A DNA stretch of 64,000 nt from the NCBI GenBank assembly GCA_947359465.1, contig OX375881.1, forward strand, positions 33,087,742 to 33,151,741, written 5' to 3'. The stretch is from Metellina segmentata (Eukaryota > Arthropoda > Arachnida > Araneae > Tetragnathidae). The translations under genes were made by a program, and so were the position numbers. Positions 11,785 through 22,110 of this stretch are shown here, piece by piece (position 1 is the first letter of the stretch; the number at the start of each line of letters is the position of its first letter). The notes below the pieces were generated by a model that saw only the letters and a program-made list of their open reading frames with translations, had not been told where the DNA came from and did not search any database.

Positions 11785-12560
11785 AAAGTGCCTAAAACTG
11801 CGACTTCCGTCGCAGAACAAAGTCTTAGCAGAACACTTTTTCCTTAATTTTATCAAAATGTTGGCCGATTTTTTAAAATCATAAGTTACGATGTTTTGCA
11901 GTGCAAAGCACACTCCTTGCCGCACACTTTTTTTCTGTTCTAGCTACGGAACAATCTCCCTACACCGCTCAAATTACCACAAACACTTTATAAATAACAC
12001 ATCTTCTTTGTCAATAAAGTATTCAACTTTAAAAGTTATCGACACAATTACAAATTCTGAAGGTATGCCTTGGTTTTAAATAAAGTAAGTTAATTAATTT
12101 GCCGACCAAACGGTCTAGTGGTTAAGGTGTTGGCATCTAGATCGGAAGGTTCCTGATTCGAATCCGGGGTCAGGGCATGGATATAAATAGTGCTGTCCTT
12201 TGTTAGGGGCAATGATAGTCCTTCCAATGAGTGCTTCTTCACGTGGCCATCACTCCCGGCCTTGTAGTGGCCAATGATTCAGTTCATATGTGCCCGCCAT
12301 TGGGGGAAAAAGAGTCAATTAATTTTGATGTGTTTTATTATAAATTTGTAACACATATTTAGCCGATAATTGTGTTTTCGTCTGTGTTTGATGTTACTGC
12401 TGTTTTCAAAATTCGGACAAAATGCCTGCAGAACAATTTCAATTGCTTGGAGTTGTTTCGCAGAACTCTGAATATAATTCTGCACTTCGGTATTTTACAC
12501 CACAAATACGGCAGAATATTTTTTTTAAATTGTATTGTGGCCATTAACCCTCCAAATAGT
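11785..12560 (-). repeat. Inverted copy of the 2.15-2.7 kb repeat, split by a SINE
   Basis: Read on the minus strand, 12560-12313 matches 2150-2350 and 12100-11785 matches 2365-2670. Shared blocks include AACCAAGGCAT, the GTTTGTGGTAATTTG region and CTGCAGGCATTTTGTCCGAA. The copy is interrupted at 12101-12312 by a SINE. The plus-strand copy at ~2345-2366 gives the unoccupied target. Confidence 0.8.
12101..12312 (+). mobile_element. 212-bp tRNA-derived SINE with ~13-bp target duplication and a different body
   Basis: The head is that of the 10.3-kb family: A box TGGTTAAGG (12119-12127) and B box GATTCGAATCC (12155-12165). After the head the body differs, with ATAAATAGTGCTGTCC, GTGGCCATCACTCCCGGCC and an end CCATTGGGGGAAAAAG. 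The flanks AGTTAATTAATTT (12088-12100) and AGTCAATTAATTT (12313-12325) form a target duplication with one mismatch. The unoccupied equivalent is visible in the inverted copy near 2350-2366. Confidence 0.85.
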
Positions 12561-12563
12561 TAA
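12544..12563. repeat. Solo TTAA MITE end
   Basis: TTAACCCTCCAAATAGTTAA matches the terminus of the GATATC-palindrome MITE family, especially the 51516 variant, without an attached body. It is either a truncated end or an unrelated short match. Confidence 0.4.
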
Positions 12564-12724
12564 CACACTTAATTACCTCTCTTCAAACCTTCAATATACC
12601 TAACGACTTATAACCAGTTTTGAATTTATTGAGTGATAGAATCGTTCCATATAGCTAAATTCTGATAAAATGACCAAAATAATCTACTAGAGATTCTATA
12701 CTATTTAAAACTAGCAATGTAATC

Positions 12725-12825
12725 TTTCTAAATTATGAGGCGCTGCCCTCAACCATTCTTCTTCAGTTTGATTCCGAACCACCACCGATAGCCCGTTATG
12801 CTCTTGAAGTGGGAAATAAATTTGA
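12725..12825 (+). mobile_element. SINE 3' fragment
   Basis: TTATGAGGCGCTGCCCTCAA, TTGATTCCGAACCACC and CGATAGCCCGTTATGCTC follow the order of the SINE body end. The head and the middle are missing. Confidence 0.6.
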
Positions 12826-12842
12826 CTACCTACCTACGTACC

Positions 12843-13125
12843 TTAACCCTCCTGTTAGTCATCTCGACAAGGTATCCCAACACTAACAAAAGTGGTCATA
12901 CTTGAATGGACTATGGGGAAAGCATAAATAAAACTGACCATATCTTGATGGATGAGATATTTCGTGATTGGAAAAAAAAAACTGACTAGACCTTTATCTC
13001 TTCGTCATAAAAAAATAATTTCGCTGCATACGATTCCTCAATATCTTGATAGGTTATGTGTATCTTTTGATTATCAAAATTTGTCAAATCGTGTTGGATG
13101 AGACATCTATGTGATGGTCGAATTT
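12843..13125. mobile_element. TTAA MITE (GATATC-palindrome family), copy 3
   Basis: The TTAA at 12843-12846 is followed by CCCTCC. The body includes CTTGATGGATGAGATATTTCG, TTATCTCTTCGTCATAAAAA, CAATATCTTGATAGG and TTGGATGAGACATC in family order. It is ~280 bp, longer than the 210-bp norm because of small insertions. The right end is worn. Confidence 0.65.
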
Positions 13126-13129
13126 AAAT

Positions 13130-13240
13130 GGTAGGTAGTTAATTAATTAACATAGCACCATGTGGACGGTAGTTAGTTAATTAACATAACATCATGTGGA
13201 AGGTAGTTGGTTATTAACATATAACATATTTTGGTCATTC
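13130..13240. repeat. Short ~35-bp tandem repeat, three units
   Basis: GTAGTTAATTAATTAACATA, GTAGTTAGTTAATTAACATA and GTAGTTGGTTATTAACATA start units near 13134, 13171 and 13204, each followed (in the first two) by a CACCATGTGGA-like block. Confidence 0.7.
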
Positions 13241-13349
13241 CATCAGAATGTAGTTTTCTGGAACTATTCCATCGGGAAATAAATTATAAACTGGATAGAA
13301 GTCAGGTAGGGTATACTGCAGGTTGAAAAGGGTAATTACTTGTGTGAAC

Positions 13350-13485
13350 CCTTCGGGGGGTTAATATACACGTCAACTACCAACCCGTTGGGTTGCATAA
13401 CTACAACAACACAACGGGCTATTGGGGTAGTCCTGAAATCAATCCCTAAGTGAAAGACAACGCCTCGTAAACTTCAACCACACGC
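13350..13485 (-). mobile_element. SINE 3' part, minus strand
   Basis: ACAACACAACGGGCTATTGG, AATCAATCCCTAAG and ACAACGCCTCGTAAAC are the reverse complement of the SINE body end. The match stops at ~13480 where the LTR-like block starts, so the SINE may have been cut by that insertion. Confidence 0.7.
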
Positions 13486-13486
13486 A

Positions 13487-14199
13487 GTGTTCAAGTTGTT
13501 GAGAATTTTAACGATGCGAATATAAGTTCGCAATAAATAAATAAAACTAATCTCTAACTGTCCACAACGTCCTTATGTCTCTACGACAGTCTGCCTAGCA
13601 TGAAAACACAACCTGAATACAACCCTATAGAAATTTTAATAACCAAAACGAGACCAAAGAGCCACTAACAGTCCAACAAATGACCGTCCAGGGAGGCATT
13701 CTGTGACTTCAAAAAGCCTTCGACAGTTCGTAAGTCTCCCAAATCTCCAGTTGACATGGAGTGTTCAAGTTGTTGAGAATTTTAACGATGCGATTATAAG
13801 TTCGCAATAAATAAATAAAACTAATCTCTAACTGTCCACAACGTCCTTATGTCTCTACGACAGTCTGCCTAGCATCAAAACACAATCTGAATACAACCCT
13901 ATAGAAATTTTAATAACCAAACAAGACCAAAGAGCCACTAACAGTCCAACAAATGACCGGCCAGGGAGGCATTCCGTGACTGCAAAAAGCCTTCGACAGC
14001 TCGTAAGTCTCCCAAATCTCCAGTCGATATTCCCTTAACCTACTTTCCCCAAACACCTTTCGAGTCGAGTACGGGCGAGAACCACGGGTGAGGTATAAAT
14101 ATGAAATGGCAAGACCCCGACCTCTCAGAGGGACATGTCCGACTGACTTATTGATTACGTCTTCAAAATCCCGACTACGAGACTGTCGGGTCTCTAACA
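13487..14199 (-). mobile_element. LTR-like block with internal 274-bp tandem duplication
   Basis: The unit 13487-13760 is repeated at 13761-~14031 with only a few differences. On the minus strand the block runs from TGTTAGAGACCCGACAGTC (14199) to CTTGAACA (13488), giving TGTT...AACA ends as in solo LTRs. A TATA-like ATATTTATA lies within it (~14095). No matching 5-bp target duplication, primer-binding site or polypurine tract was found, so the LTR identity is tentative. The tandem duplication itself is certain. The 96-codon minus-strand frame (13910-14200) has no recognisable domain. Confidence 0.45.
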
Positions 14200-14239
14200 A
14201 AATGCAATCAGTCAGGAGAGAAGAGGAGAAGTAATAAAA

Positions 14240-14830
14240 TTTAGTCCATCGAGTTTGTTTTTCGTCCCCTGTACGGACTTCAGTCGGATAAGTTGACGCT
14301 TGGGGTGAGTCAGAAAAAGAGAGGAATTGTTTTGGATGGGTGAAACGGATTTGGAGATTAGTACGTCGAGATACTGAAGTGGGGGAATTAGCTGTCCTAT
14401 AACGGCCATCAGTGCCAGGTGCTATATAAAGTCTGAAATTGAATCCTGGTTGACTAAAAATACTAGATTTTGGAGATCTAGCCTCGTCACATCACGTCTC
14501 ACATTGTATCACTCTGTCCAATAGCCAATAATCGTATCCAACAATTTTCTTACAATAACTGAAAATTTTTGGCGTGAGTAAAAATAAAGAGGAATTATTT
14601 TGGATAGGTGAAATTGATTTGGAGATTAGTACGTCAAGATACTGACGTGGGTGGAATTAACTCTACAATAACTGCCGTCAATGCTAGGTGTATATAAAAT
14701 ATAAAGTGAAATACCGGTTACTCACACACACGCACAAATTGACCCATCTTGACCAAATATGGCCCTCAAATACCAGATGTTGGTATGTTAGTTTCATTAT
14801 TTCAAGTCCTACATTGTATCAATGGCAACA
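14240..14830. repeat. Tandem pair of ~270-300-bp units
   Basis: GTGAGTCAGAAAAAGAGAGG (14305) and GTGAGTAAAAATAAAGAGG (14574) begin matching stretches sharing GATTTGGAGATTAGTACGTC, the AGATACTGA block, and TATATAAA; both are followed by a CACATTGTATCA-like block (14502, 14803). Spacing is 269 bp at the start and ~300 bp at the end. Confidence 0.75.
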
Positions 14831-14859
14831 GCAAAGAATTCTTCTCTAACCTTCGCTAC

Positions 14860-15330
14860 AGTAGTTGAAGTTTAATTTTGCACAAGCTTTGAACGTATTT
14901 AGCCTCATGGGGCAAGCATTTACCAACAACCAAACACTATATGCTGGATTGACGATGTTTCTTCATATATCTTGCATGGTATAAATGTCAATAGTTTAAA
15001 AGCCTTCGCCAACCCCCGCTGTAATAGCTAAAAAAGTAATTTTGCACAACATGCATGTCTTGGTGTTGAAATAATTTGGCACCATGTGATAAGCACTTAC
15101 CAACCAACCACTAGATGCTGGAATGACGATGATTCTTCATCCATCTTACACTGTATAAATGTCAATATCAAGGAATCCTTCTCCAACCCCACGGTAACAG
15201 CTGGAAAATTAAATTGCCACAACCTCTATGTTGATGTAGATCCAATCAAACACCATGGGATAAGCATCTACCAACAACTAGGTGTTTTGCTGCGACGCGA
15301 AGATATGATTTTTTATCCAAGAATCTAAAC
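14860..15330. repeat. Three diverged tandem units of ~173 bp
   Basis: GCAAGCATTTACCAAC (~14913), GATAAGCACTTACCAACC (~15088) and GATAAGCATCTACCAAC (~15259) mark the units. Each carries a version of TAAATGTCAATA and of CCAACCCC. The 80-codon frame at 15086-15328 spans these repeats and is not taken as a gene. Confidence 0.7.
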
Positions 15331-15339
15331 TAAGTTAAA

Positions 15340-15432
15340 TAACGTCAGGACGAGATATGTCGTCATTAGTAAAATTGGTCAGATCTCAATCGACGATATA
15401 TCTCGTCGAACCTACTTGAACGCTGAAAAAAG
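15340..15432. mobile_element. Half TTAA MITE, copy 4
   Basis: GGACGAGATATGTCGTCATT, AAAATTGGTCAGATC and CGATATATCTCGTCGAAC are the right half of the family consensus, ending near CTACTTGAACG. The left half is absent. Confidence 0.6.
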
Positions 15433-15439
15433 TAACAAA

Positions 15440-15905
15440 AAATATTACTTTTATTTCAATTGGTTCACATGAAACGAAGGTAGGAGGTAGTATTTGGTAG
15501 TTTGGCAACCAATCTTTCCATGTCGTTATATTGTTGACTGGTAGACGTGATCATGAACACGTGAGCTTTTAAACAAGTTTTATGGAGCTTCTCTCCAAGT
15601 TTCAAATAACGCTTGATTCAATTTTAGCATTTATATTTCCTAATAATGCTGTTTGAGGTTTTAACTATACATTATACTATATTCAATAATTTGAATAATG
15701 CCCCTTTACAGAATTTGAACATAAAACTGAGAAAACGGGACTTTTAAAGTGAACAAAAATAAGGAAGTATTGAAAATTTAATTTAATCTACATATTTGTG
15801 GATTAAAAAATGTGTATATTCTTTTTTTAAATGTAACTTAAAAAATGAATCAGCAATACGCTTATGTATACCATATTTTTCTCACTGATTTTGATGTAGG
15901 CATGT
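15440..15905. other. Unique AT-rich DNA
   Basis: No feature is supported here. Confidence 0.5.
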
Positions 15906-15909
15906 AGGT

Positions 15910-16197
15910 AATTTTATTTACGTCGCGATGGAGCAACATAATGGGCTATTGGCGATCAATCCTGAAGGGAGATCCGAAAATGCCTCGTAATTTTGAACCT
16001 CGGTTAGATGACAAAGTCAACATCTGAACTGGCACCCCACTCTCTAAACTTCGACAACACCTCATATGACGACATTTGACGCTAAGAGAGATTTTTTATG
16101 CTTCAGCCCTTAACGTTCATGATGGTCTTTAGTTGAATCGATTCTTCAAATCGTATCTGTGCTATTAGCAAAGCTCTACCAACTGGGCTACCACAAA
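15910..16197 (-). mobile_element. tRNA-derived SINE, near full length, minus strand
   Basis: The plus strand begins with the SINE tail ATTTACGTCGCGATGGAGCA, then GGGCTATTGGCGATCAATCC, TGCCTCGTAATTTTGAACC and GGCACCCCACTCTCTAAAC. It ends in a tRNA-like head whose complement reads TAGCCCAGTTGGTAGAGC, an A box close to that of real tRNAs (~16170-16190). A worn B-box lies near 16140-16155. This head differs from the 10.3-kb head, while the body is the same. Confidence 0.75.
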
Positions 16198-16605
16198 AAC
16201 AACATATATTGAGATAAATGTATAAGCCAAAACCCAACTGGATAAACGTTAACAATCATCTGAAGCAAACATCACTACATTTCCAAATATAATACGCACT
16301 TTACTCTAAAATATTTTGTGTTTTTAGCTTGTTATACCCAATATTATATAAGTCTATATTAAAAAAAACATTCTGATCTTTTGTTGTATATCGAGAATAA
16401 AATTCCTCATTTTTTTCCCTTTGAGTCAAATGTCTATCCTTATGAAGTTTGTTGTAGGTAGTCGTACTCATCGCTTTTTGACAGTTGACAAAACACGAGA
16501 CAGATTTCGAAAGGGATTGAATTGAAATGTCATCGACACCTGCTTTAATCCGAGGAAATACCAAGTTTAAACTCTAGCATTTGTGAAACGTTATCTTGAA
16601 GTCCA

Positions 16606-17330
16606 AAATTCGCCTCGTTATTTAAATTATTCTTCCGAAAGATCTGCAGAATATACGATACAGAAATACTATGAAGACATTTTTAAACAGGAATATTTCA
16701 AGTCAGCTAGTTTAAAGACGTTAGGTAGTTGAATTAACGTCGAACTTGAGCAACACGACGAGCTATTGACGAATGTCCGTGTTCAATACTGAAGAGAAAT
16801 GCAAGGTCGCCTCGTAATTGATTTAACAAAGAAAACATTCCAAAAATAATTTATCTCTGTAATAAAAAGGGACAATCCTTGAAACTTCTCTTTTCAAACT
16901 TAAAGACCGTTTTAAAGAAATGCTAAGATCCGGGAATATAAATCCTAAGGATTACAAAGATAACTTTTATATTCTGTCCCATACTTACGCACTTTAACTT
17001 TCGGGAATTGGTAATAAATCTCCTTTAAATCACCCTTCTATTCTTTTAACAGTCTATCACTACTGTAGTTGCTAATTTCCACGTCTAGCTCCAGCTAGGC
17101 TACAGCCACAAGTCCATTCACCCGCATCTATAACTACTAATAAATGGGAAAACTTACGAATCGCCTCGTTATTTAAATTATTCTTCTGGAAGAGAGAGAG
17201 AGTTTAGAACAAACTACAAAGAAAACACTCAACATATTTTTTAAAAGGAATGTTTCAAGTTATTGAAATCATGTTTGACTCAAAAAGAAGTAAGGTACTT
17301 AAATTAATGTCACACTGGAGAAACACGACA
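16606..17330. repeat. Direct duplication of a ~160-bp segment including SINE ends
   Basis: CGCCTCGTTATTTAAATTAT occurs at ~16612 and ~17162, about 550 bp apart. In both cases similar sequence follows, reaching a SINE tail in minus orientation (AACGTCGAACTTGAGCAACA at ~16737; AATGTCACACTGGAGAAACA at ~17305). The fuller SINE fragment is 16730-16825. The remainder between the copies is AT-rich with no gene. Confidence 0.6.
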
Positions 17331-17427
17331 ATATTGGTATCGAATTTTCACACAATTCACCACAATTTCTATTGATCATACATTCTGTACCATCCACCAT
17401 GGCATACTTTCGAGCTGAAAGGTGTAA

Positions 17428-18144
17428 TCTTTCTTCAAGTGATTGTTGTCGAGATATCTCGTCCATCGAGAACTGACCAATTTTGTTGTATCCATTTTAT
17501 TTGATAAAGTTGGTTTGATCAAATTTGAATTGATCAAATTTGGTTTGATCAAATTTGAATTGATCAAATTTCGATAGATCAAATTTGGATTGATCAAATT
17601 AGGAGTGATCAAATTTGAGTGATCAAATTTGGAGTGATCAAATATGAGTGATCAAATTTGGAGTGATCAAATTTGGATTGATCAAATATCCATTGATCAA
17701 ATATTGATTGATCGAATATTGATTGATCAAGTATGGATTGATCAAAGATTGATTGATCAAAGATTGATTGATCAAATATTGATTGATCAAATAGTGATTG
17801 ATCAAATATTGATTGATCAAATATTGATTGATCAAATAGTGATTAATCAAATATTGATTGATCAAATAGTGATTGATCAACTAGTGATTAATCAAATATT
17901 GATTGGTCAAATAGTGATTGGTCAAATATTGATTGATAACTCATTGATTGATAAAATTTTGATAGATCAATTTTGATTGATAATATTTTGAAGCGACATC
18001 TCGTCATCAAGATATTATGAATTCTCTTACGACGACGAGATCAAGATGTGCTCAGTTTTTTTCTAATTTAAATGTGCCTAGTCCATCAATATCTCTTCAG
18101 TCTTGTTAATAATAAGAGATCTCTCATCGTCACATCGAGGAGGG
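17428..18144. mobile_element. TTAA MITE (copy 5) expanded by an internal minisatellite
   Basis: The left side has GTCGAGATATCTCGTCCATC (17448) and CTGACCAATTTTG. The right side has GACATCTCGTCATCAAGATA (17994), CGACGACGAGATCAAGATG, AGTCCATCAATATCTC, then GGAGGG at 18139-18144 followed by TTCA in place of TTAA. The two halves are in family order but are separated by ~470 bp of minisatellite. The ~250 bp of MITE sequence outside the array is near the family length. Confidence 0.7.
17508..17980. repeat. TTGATCAAAT minisatellite (~15-bp unit)
   Basis: About 32 copies of a ~15-bp unit, typically GATTGATCAAATATT, form an array with increasing regularity toward the centre. The palindrome TTGATCAA recurs in almost every unit, so both strands read open for 80 (17638-17880, minus) and 110 codons (17644-17976, plus). 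These frames are artefacts. Confidence 0.95.
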
Positions 18145-18149
18145 TTCAG

Positions 18150-18690
18150 CGAATAGGAACTCAGGACATCCCTACTCTCGTTTGTAAACGATGAGAAATT
18201 GAAGCATATAAAACGCAGGCCGGACATAGTGCGATATAAAAAGCAGCGCACACATTACTTCAAATACAAAACCACCGAGAAATAAGCATTACGCACCCAT
18301 TCTTATCACCCCACTGCTTAGAAAATTTCACACGAAGCTCCAGCAATCCCCCATACAGCATTCAAACTTTAAAAGAGTGTGTTACAGCGGAGAGAAATCC
18401 ACACGGACGCTCAGAGCATCCGAAGAGATTGTTTGGAGCAGTGGAAATGAAATTGGCAGGGTTTCCTATTTCAGGGCGCGATACAAGTTGGCGGAAACTT
18501 TTGAATTCGATGCGTATCAGGCCTTGCTGAGTGTTATTGCTGGCAGACAATAGCACTCAGGGGAGCGCTGCTGTCTTCTTTATTTCTTGACGTTTTATCT
18601 GCGCGGGCAGAATGAATGTTCCTGAACTGAGAACAATGGCCGAGTTTGGGACAGAAATACTCCCCCTTCTGCCCATTTCCTTTCCGATGA
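18150..18690. other. Higher-complexity unique sequence, no gene recognised
   Basis: This ~540-bp stretch is less AT-biased than its surroundings and has no repeat partner in the window. It could be regulatory or transcribed noncoding DNA, but no splice structure or domain supports a gene. The 64-codon minus-strand frame (18362-18556) is not recognised. Confidence 0.4.
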
Positions 18691-19795
18691 AGTTCTAAGA
18701 GTTGGATGGACTCTGAGAATAAAAAAAAGACTCACAAAATTGGAAGGTTTTTCATACGCCTAATGGGAGGTCTAGTTTGTATGTACTATGGAAACATATT
18801 GGTGACTTTGAATTGAACTTAGCCGTCAATACAAAAATTAGCATAACATTGTACATGTAACAATGTAGCTCAACTGCATGAAGATCTAAAAGTTGAATGG
18901 ACTGTAAGAATAAGAAAAATACACACAAAATGGGGAGGCTTGCCATGCGCCTATTTTCGAGGTCTAGTTGGTACGTGCTATCGAAACATCTTGATAACTT
19001 TGAAATGAACCTATATACCCTTACAAATATTAATATAATATTGTTGTTGTTTCTCATGCCCACACTGACAGACCAGAAGAGTGCCAGGTCCGTCGAAGAC
19101 GGCAAGAGGCGAGGGGGTGCGCCTTTCATGTTATCGAACCCCATTGGGATGAAGTCCGACTTTGCTCGACATACATGACACATCCGTTTTACAGGAAGGC
19201 CCCTTTCATGCATCCATTCACTCACACATATCGTAATTTAGATACCAATCAGAGGCCGATAACCCCCTGATCAGGTACCCCCAGAGGTATTGATTTGGTA
19301 TGGGAACATGGGGGACTTTGTGACCACGACCTATTTAGCGTGCCCCAGTCACCATTAGTGAACACGACGGTCTATAGCCAGGTCGAAGCGCCGATCTCGC
19401 AATCATCAGAATTGCAGGCTCCGCCGAGGACAGAACCCACAACCCTTCTGATGCGAGCCCGACGCTCTACTGACTGAGTTACCGCGGCTCTAATATTGTT
19501 GTACGCATAACAATGTAACTCAACAACTCCACGAAATTCTAAGAATTGTATGAACTATAAGAATCAGTAAAAAACTCACAAATTAGGAAGGATTTTTACA
19601 CTCCTAATACGAGATCTATTGGGTACGTACTATCGAAAGGTCTTGGTGACTTTGAAGTGAACATAGCCAATCTTACAAAAATTAACATGATATGGTTGTA
19701 TAGATAATAATGTACGAGTAGTTCAAATTCTCCGTGAAGTTCTTTATGTAACTCCACCATGAAGTACCCTTTATTAGACAAATTGCAGCGTGTTG
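18690..19795. repeat. Tandem ~200-bp repeat, three units, split by a SINE
   Basis: Units begin with TTCTAAGAGTTGGATGGACT (18693), CTAAAAGTTGAATGGACTGT (~18886) and TTCTAAGAATTGTATGAACT (~19537). Each includes a stretch like TACGTGCTATCGAAACATCT, TTGGTGACTTTGAA and ACAAAAATTA...ATAACAATGTA. Unit 2 is interrupted at 19048-19490 by a SINE and resumes afterwards. The 157-codon minus-strand frame (18752-19225) crosses repeat and SINE and is rejected as a gene. Confidence 0.8.
19048..19490 (-). mobile_element. 443-bp tRNA-derived SINE with 12-bp target duplication
   Basis: TAATATTGTTGT flanks the element at 19036-19047 and 19491-19502. The minus strand starts GAGCCGCGGTAACTCAGTCA, giving an A box around CTCAGTCAGTAGAGCG and a B box GGTTCTGTCC (19428-19437). 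The body is GC-richer than its surroundings and the 3' end is a CAA-rich tail (GAGAAACAACAACAA). The family is unlike the 10.3-kb SINE. It has no other copy in the window. Confidence 0.88.
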
Positions 19796-19869
19796 GACCT
19801 GTACTTCAATTAAAAAGTCATTTTTAGTAGATTGTTCTTTAATATCTTAACAATTAAGTTTATATCTCT

Positions 19870-20073
19870 TTCTGGTTGTCCTGTCGAGGTATATCATCAG
19901 TAACAAAACTGACTAGATCTTGATGAGCTAGGTATCCCGTCATCAGAAGAAAATTGACTAGATCGCGATCTTGTTGTCATAAAAAAGTCGGCACTATCTT
20001 TAAGGCGAGAAGTTTCGTCAATGCCTCGTCGTAATGACCTCGATAAGGTACCTCGTCGAAATGACTTGTAGAG
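19870..20073. mobile_element. TTAA MITE (GATATC-palindrome family), copy 6
   Basis: CTGTCGAGGTATATCATCAG, ACTGACTAGATCTTGATGAG, CGCGATCTTGTTGTCATAAA and GGTACCTCGTCGAAATGACT occur in family order, ending CTTGTAGAGTAA. Several central palindromes have decayed, so this is an old copy. Confidence 0.6.
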
Positions 20074-20079
20074 TAAACA

Positions 20080-21700
20080 AGTACAGTAAGTTAAATCGAT
20101 ATGAAAATAATGCACAGTACAACAACGATCCATAAAGCGGATATTTTAATGAATTCTTTTATAACTGGAAATAAATTGTGCTAGTAGAATTAGTAGGAAC
20201 CTATATTAAATCTAGTATTAAATATTTTATTTACCAATTAGTAGTATAAAGTGTGTGTATGAGGGATTATTCTTCGGCAACTCCAAATCCAAACGGTAAA
20301 CAACTCTTTACATATTCCGCACTCGTTCTGTAAAATAAATAATCATCAAGATATGATCTTGATGTTTAATTATCCGATAAAGCGTAGGGTGCATATATTA
20401 TGTAACGTAGGAAAAGGTATTAAACAACTTTTGTATTTCACTTTTGTATTTATTCCTTAGCATTATTACCATTATGCATTGCTCCTTAATATGTCTACGT
20501 TACATTTCAAACTTATTGAAAAATATTGTTAAGTGAAAAAATGGCTAATTAGTTTAAATAAGCTTATGGGTAAAATCGAATTAATTCTAAACAGAATTGC
20601 ATTACCTGTTATATAGCACCTTGTTTCATACAAGTATTAAATATATAGGAAAACAAAATGAGGTAACATAATTTCAAATATCTATAAGCAGAACATAAAG
20701 CACGAAATATTAAAACATTATAGCGCCATTTTATTTCAAGTTTGTTTTCTTTCAAAGAGTGCAATGCATTGAAAATCATCATATATAGTAACTATTAAAG
20801 AATTCTAAATGCGATTTCGAAATTGCAAAAATACAGGTATTAGCTGTTGCCACCCGTATGAAATACTATATATTATTTTTAAAGATATATTTCGGATGGC
20901 TCGCCGGCAAAAGATATAAAAGTTGTCGTTATTGAATTTCTCTGCCTCAACTCTAATACTTTCTGCTAAGCTGGCGGATCTGTTCAGCTTTATTATGTTG
21001 TTTTCCTTCTTTGATATTTTCTTTCACTTAGAAAGCGGAAAAACTCTTCTTAACCGATAGATTTTGGAAACTAACAATTGAAACCACCACCCTTAGCTTA
21101 TTTTTTTCTTCTTTTTGCAGTATTTTCGTTTAAGATACCTTCGTTCTTTTTCTTTCGGCGTTTCTTTTACGCCCAAGTTTGTTCTTTCGCTGCCGCAGCT
21201 CATAGTTTGGACTTTTCTTTCTTCCTGAAAAATTTTTTTGATTTACTTTTTTTTCATACTTTTGCGAGAGCGCTAAGAGGAAGAAATATCGCTTCTGATG
21301 AAATTTTAAAATGGTATTTGGGTGCAAGAGAAGAAAATGAATACTGATGCAGCGTATTCACCTTTGTGTTCATGGAAGGGCATAATAAGGAGTGCTTCTA
21401 AGCAAACTAGATTTCCTTTTGAACCAACTTACAAGACAAAGTTACGAAAACACACTGGATGTATTTTTCAAGAGCATTTCTTGGTATTTTAAGCGAGTTT
21501 GAATGTCTTTGAAGTGTTGGTTGATCAATAATATAAAATCTTGCTGACACTCTCAGAAGAAAGTGAAATTTACAAATTAGTCGTTGAAATAATTGTGATA
21601 GTATGATAGTATATTTAGTGAAACATATTAAAATCATATTATATATTGTTATGTACTGAAATGCCGAAACATCATTTATTCAAAATTCCGTTTTGACACA
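20080..21700. other. AT-rich DNA without recognised features
   Basis: No transposon end, tandem repeat or tRNA box was found. An 89-codon plus frame (21078-21347) is Phe-rich because the DNA is T-rich and shows no domain; I do not call it a gene. Confidence 0.5.
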
Positions 21701-22110
21701 GCATTTAGAACAAGAAGTAAACTATTGAAACATTTAGTTCTACGGAGTCAACAAATAAAAACATTTAGAACAATAAGTAAAGTATGTAAACATTTAAGTA
21801 CTACGTAGTCTATAGAAAAATTTAGTACTAGGTAGTCTACTTAAACATTTAGTTCAATTAGGAAAATATAGAAAAATTCAATACTAGGTAGTCTATATAA
21901 ACATTAGTATAGAAAAATTTACTACAACTAGCAAAATATAGAGACATTTAATACAATAAGTAAACAATAAATCCTTTACTACAACAAGCAAAATATAGAG
22001 ACATTTAATACCATAAGAGTAATCAATAGAAACATTTAATATGATATGATCTATTGAAGAATTTATTACTACATAGTCTATAGAGAAACTATGTATGAAC
22101 TAGACTTTTG
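21700..22110. repeat. Diverged ~32-bp minisatellite
   Basis: Variants of AAACATTTAGTACTA followed by GTAGTCTATAGA or AATAAGTAAA recur about a dozen times. The regularity decays at both edges. No coding potential is seen. Confidence 0.7.

Noticed and set aside
17638..17976. Overlapping 80- and 110-codon frames on both strands rich in Ile-Asp-Gln or Ile-Asn-Gln
   Set aside because: They are translations of the palindromic TTGATCAAAT minisatellite, which lacks stops in those frames.
18752..19225. 157-codon minus-strand frame
   Set aside because: It crosses a tandem repeat unit and the SINE inserted in it, so it cannot be an ancestral gene.
21078..21347. 89-codon Phe-rich frame
   Set aside because: Composition follows the T-rich DNA and no domain is visible.
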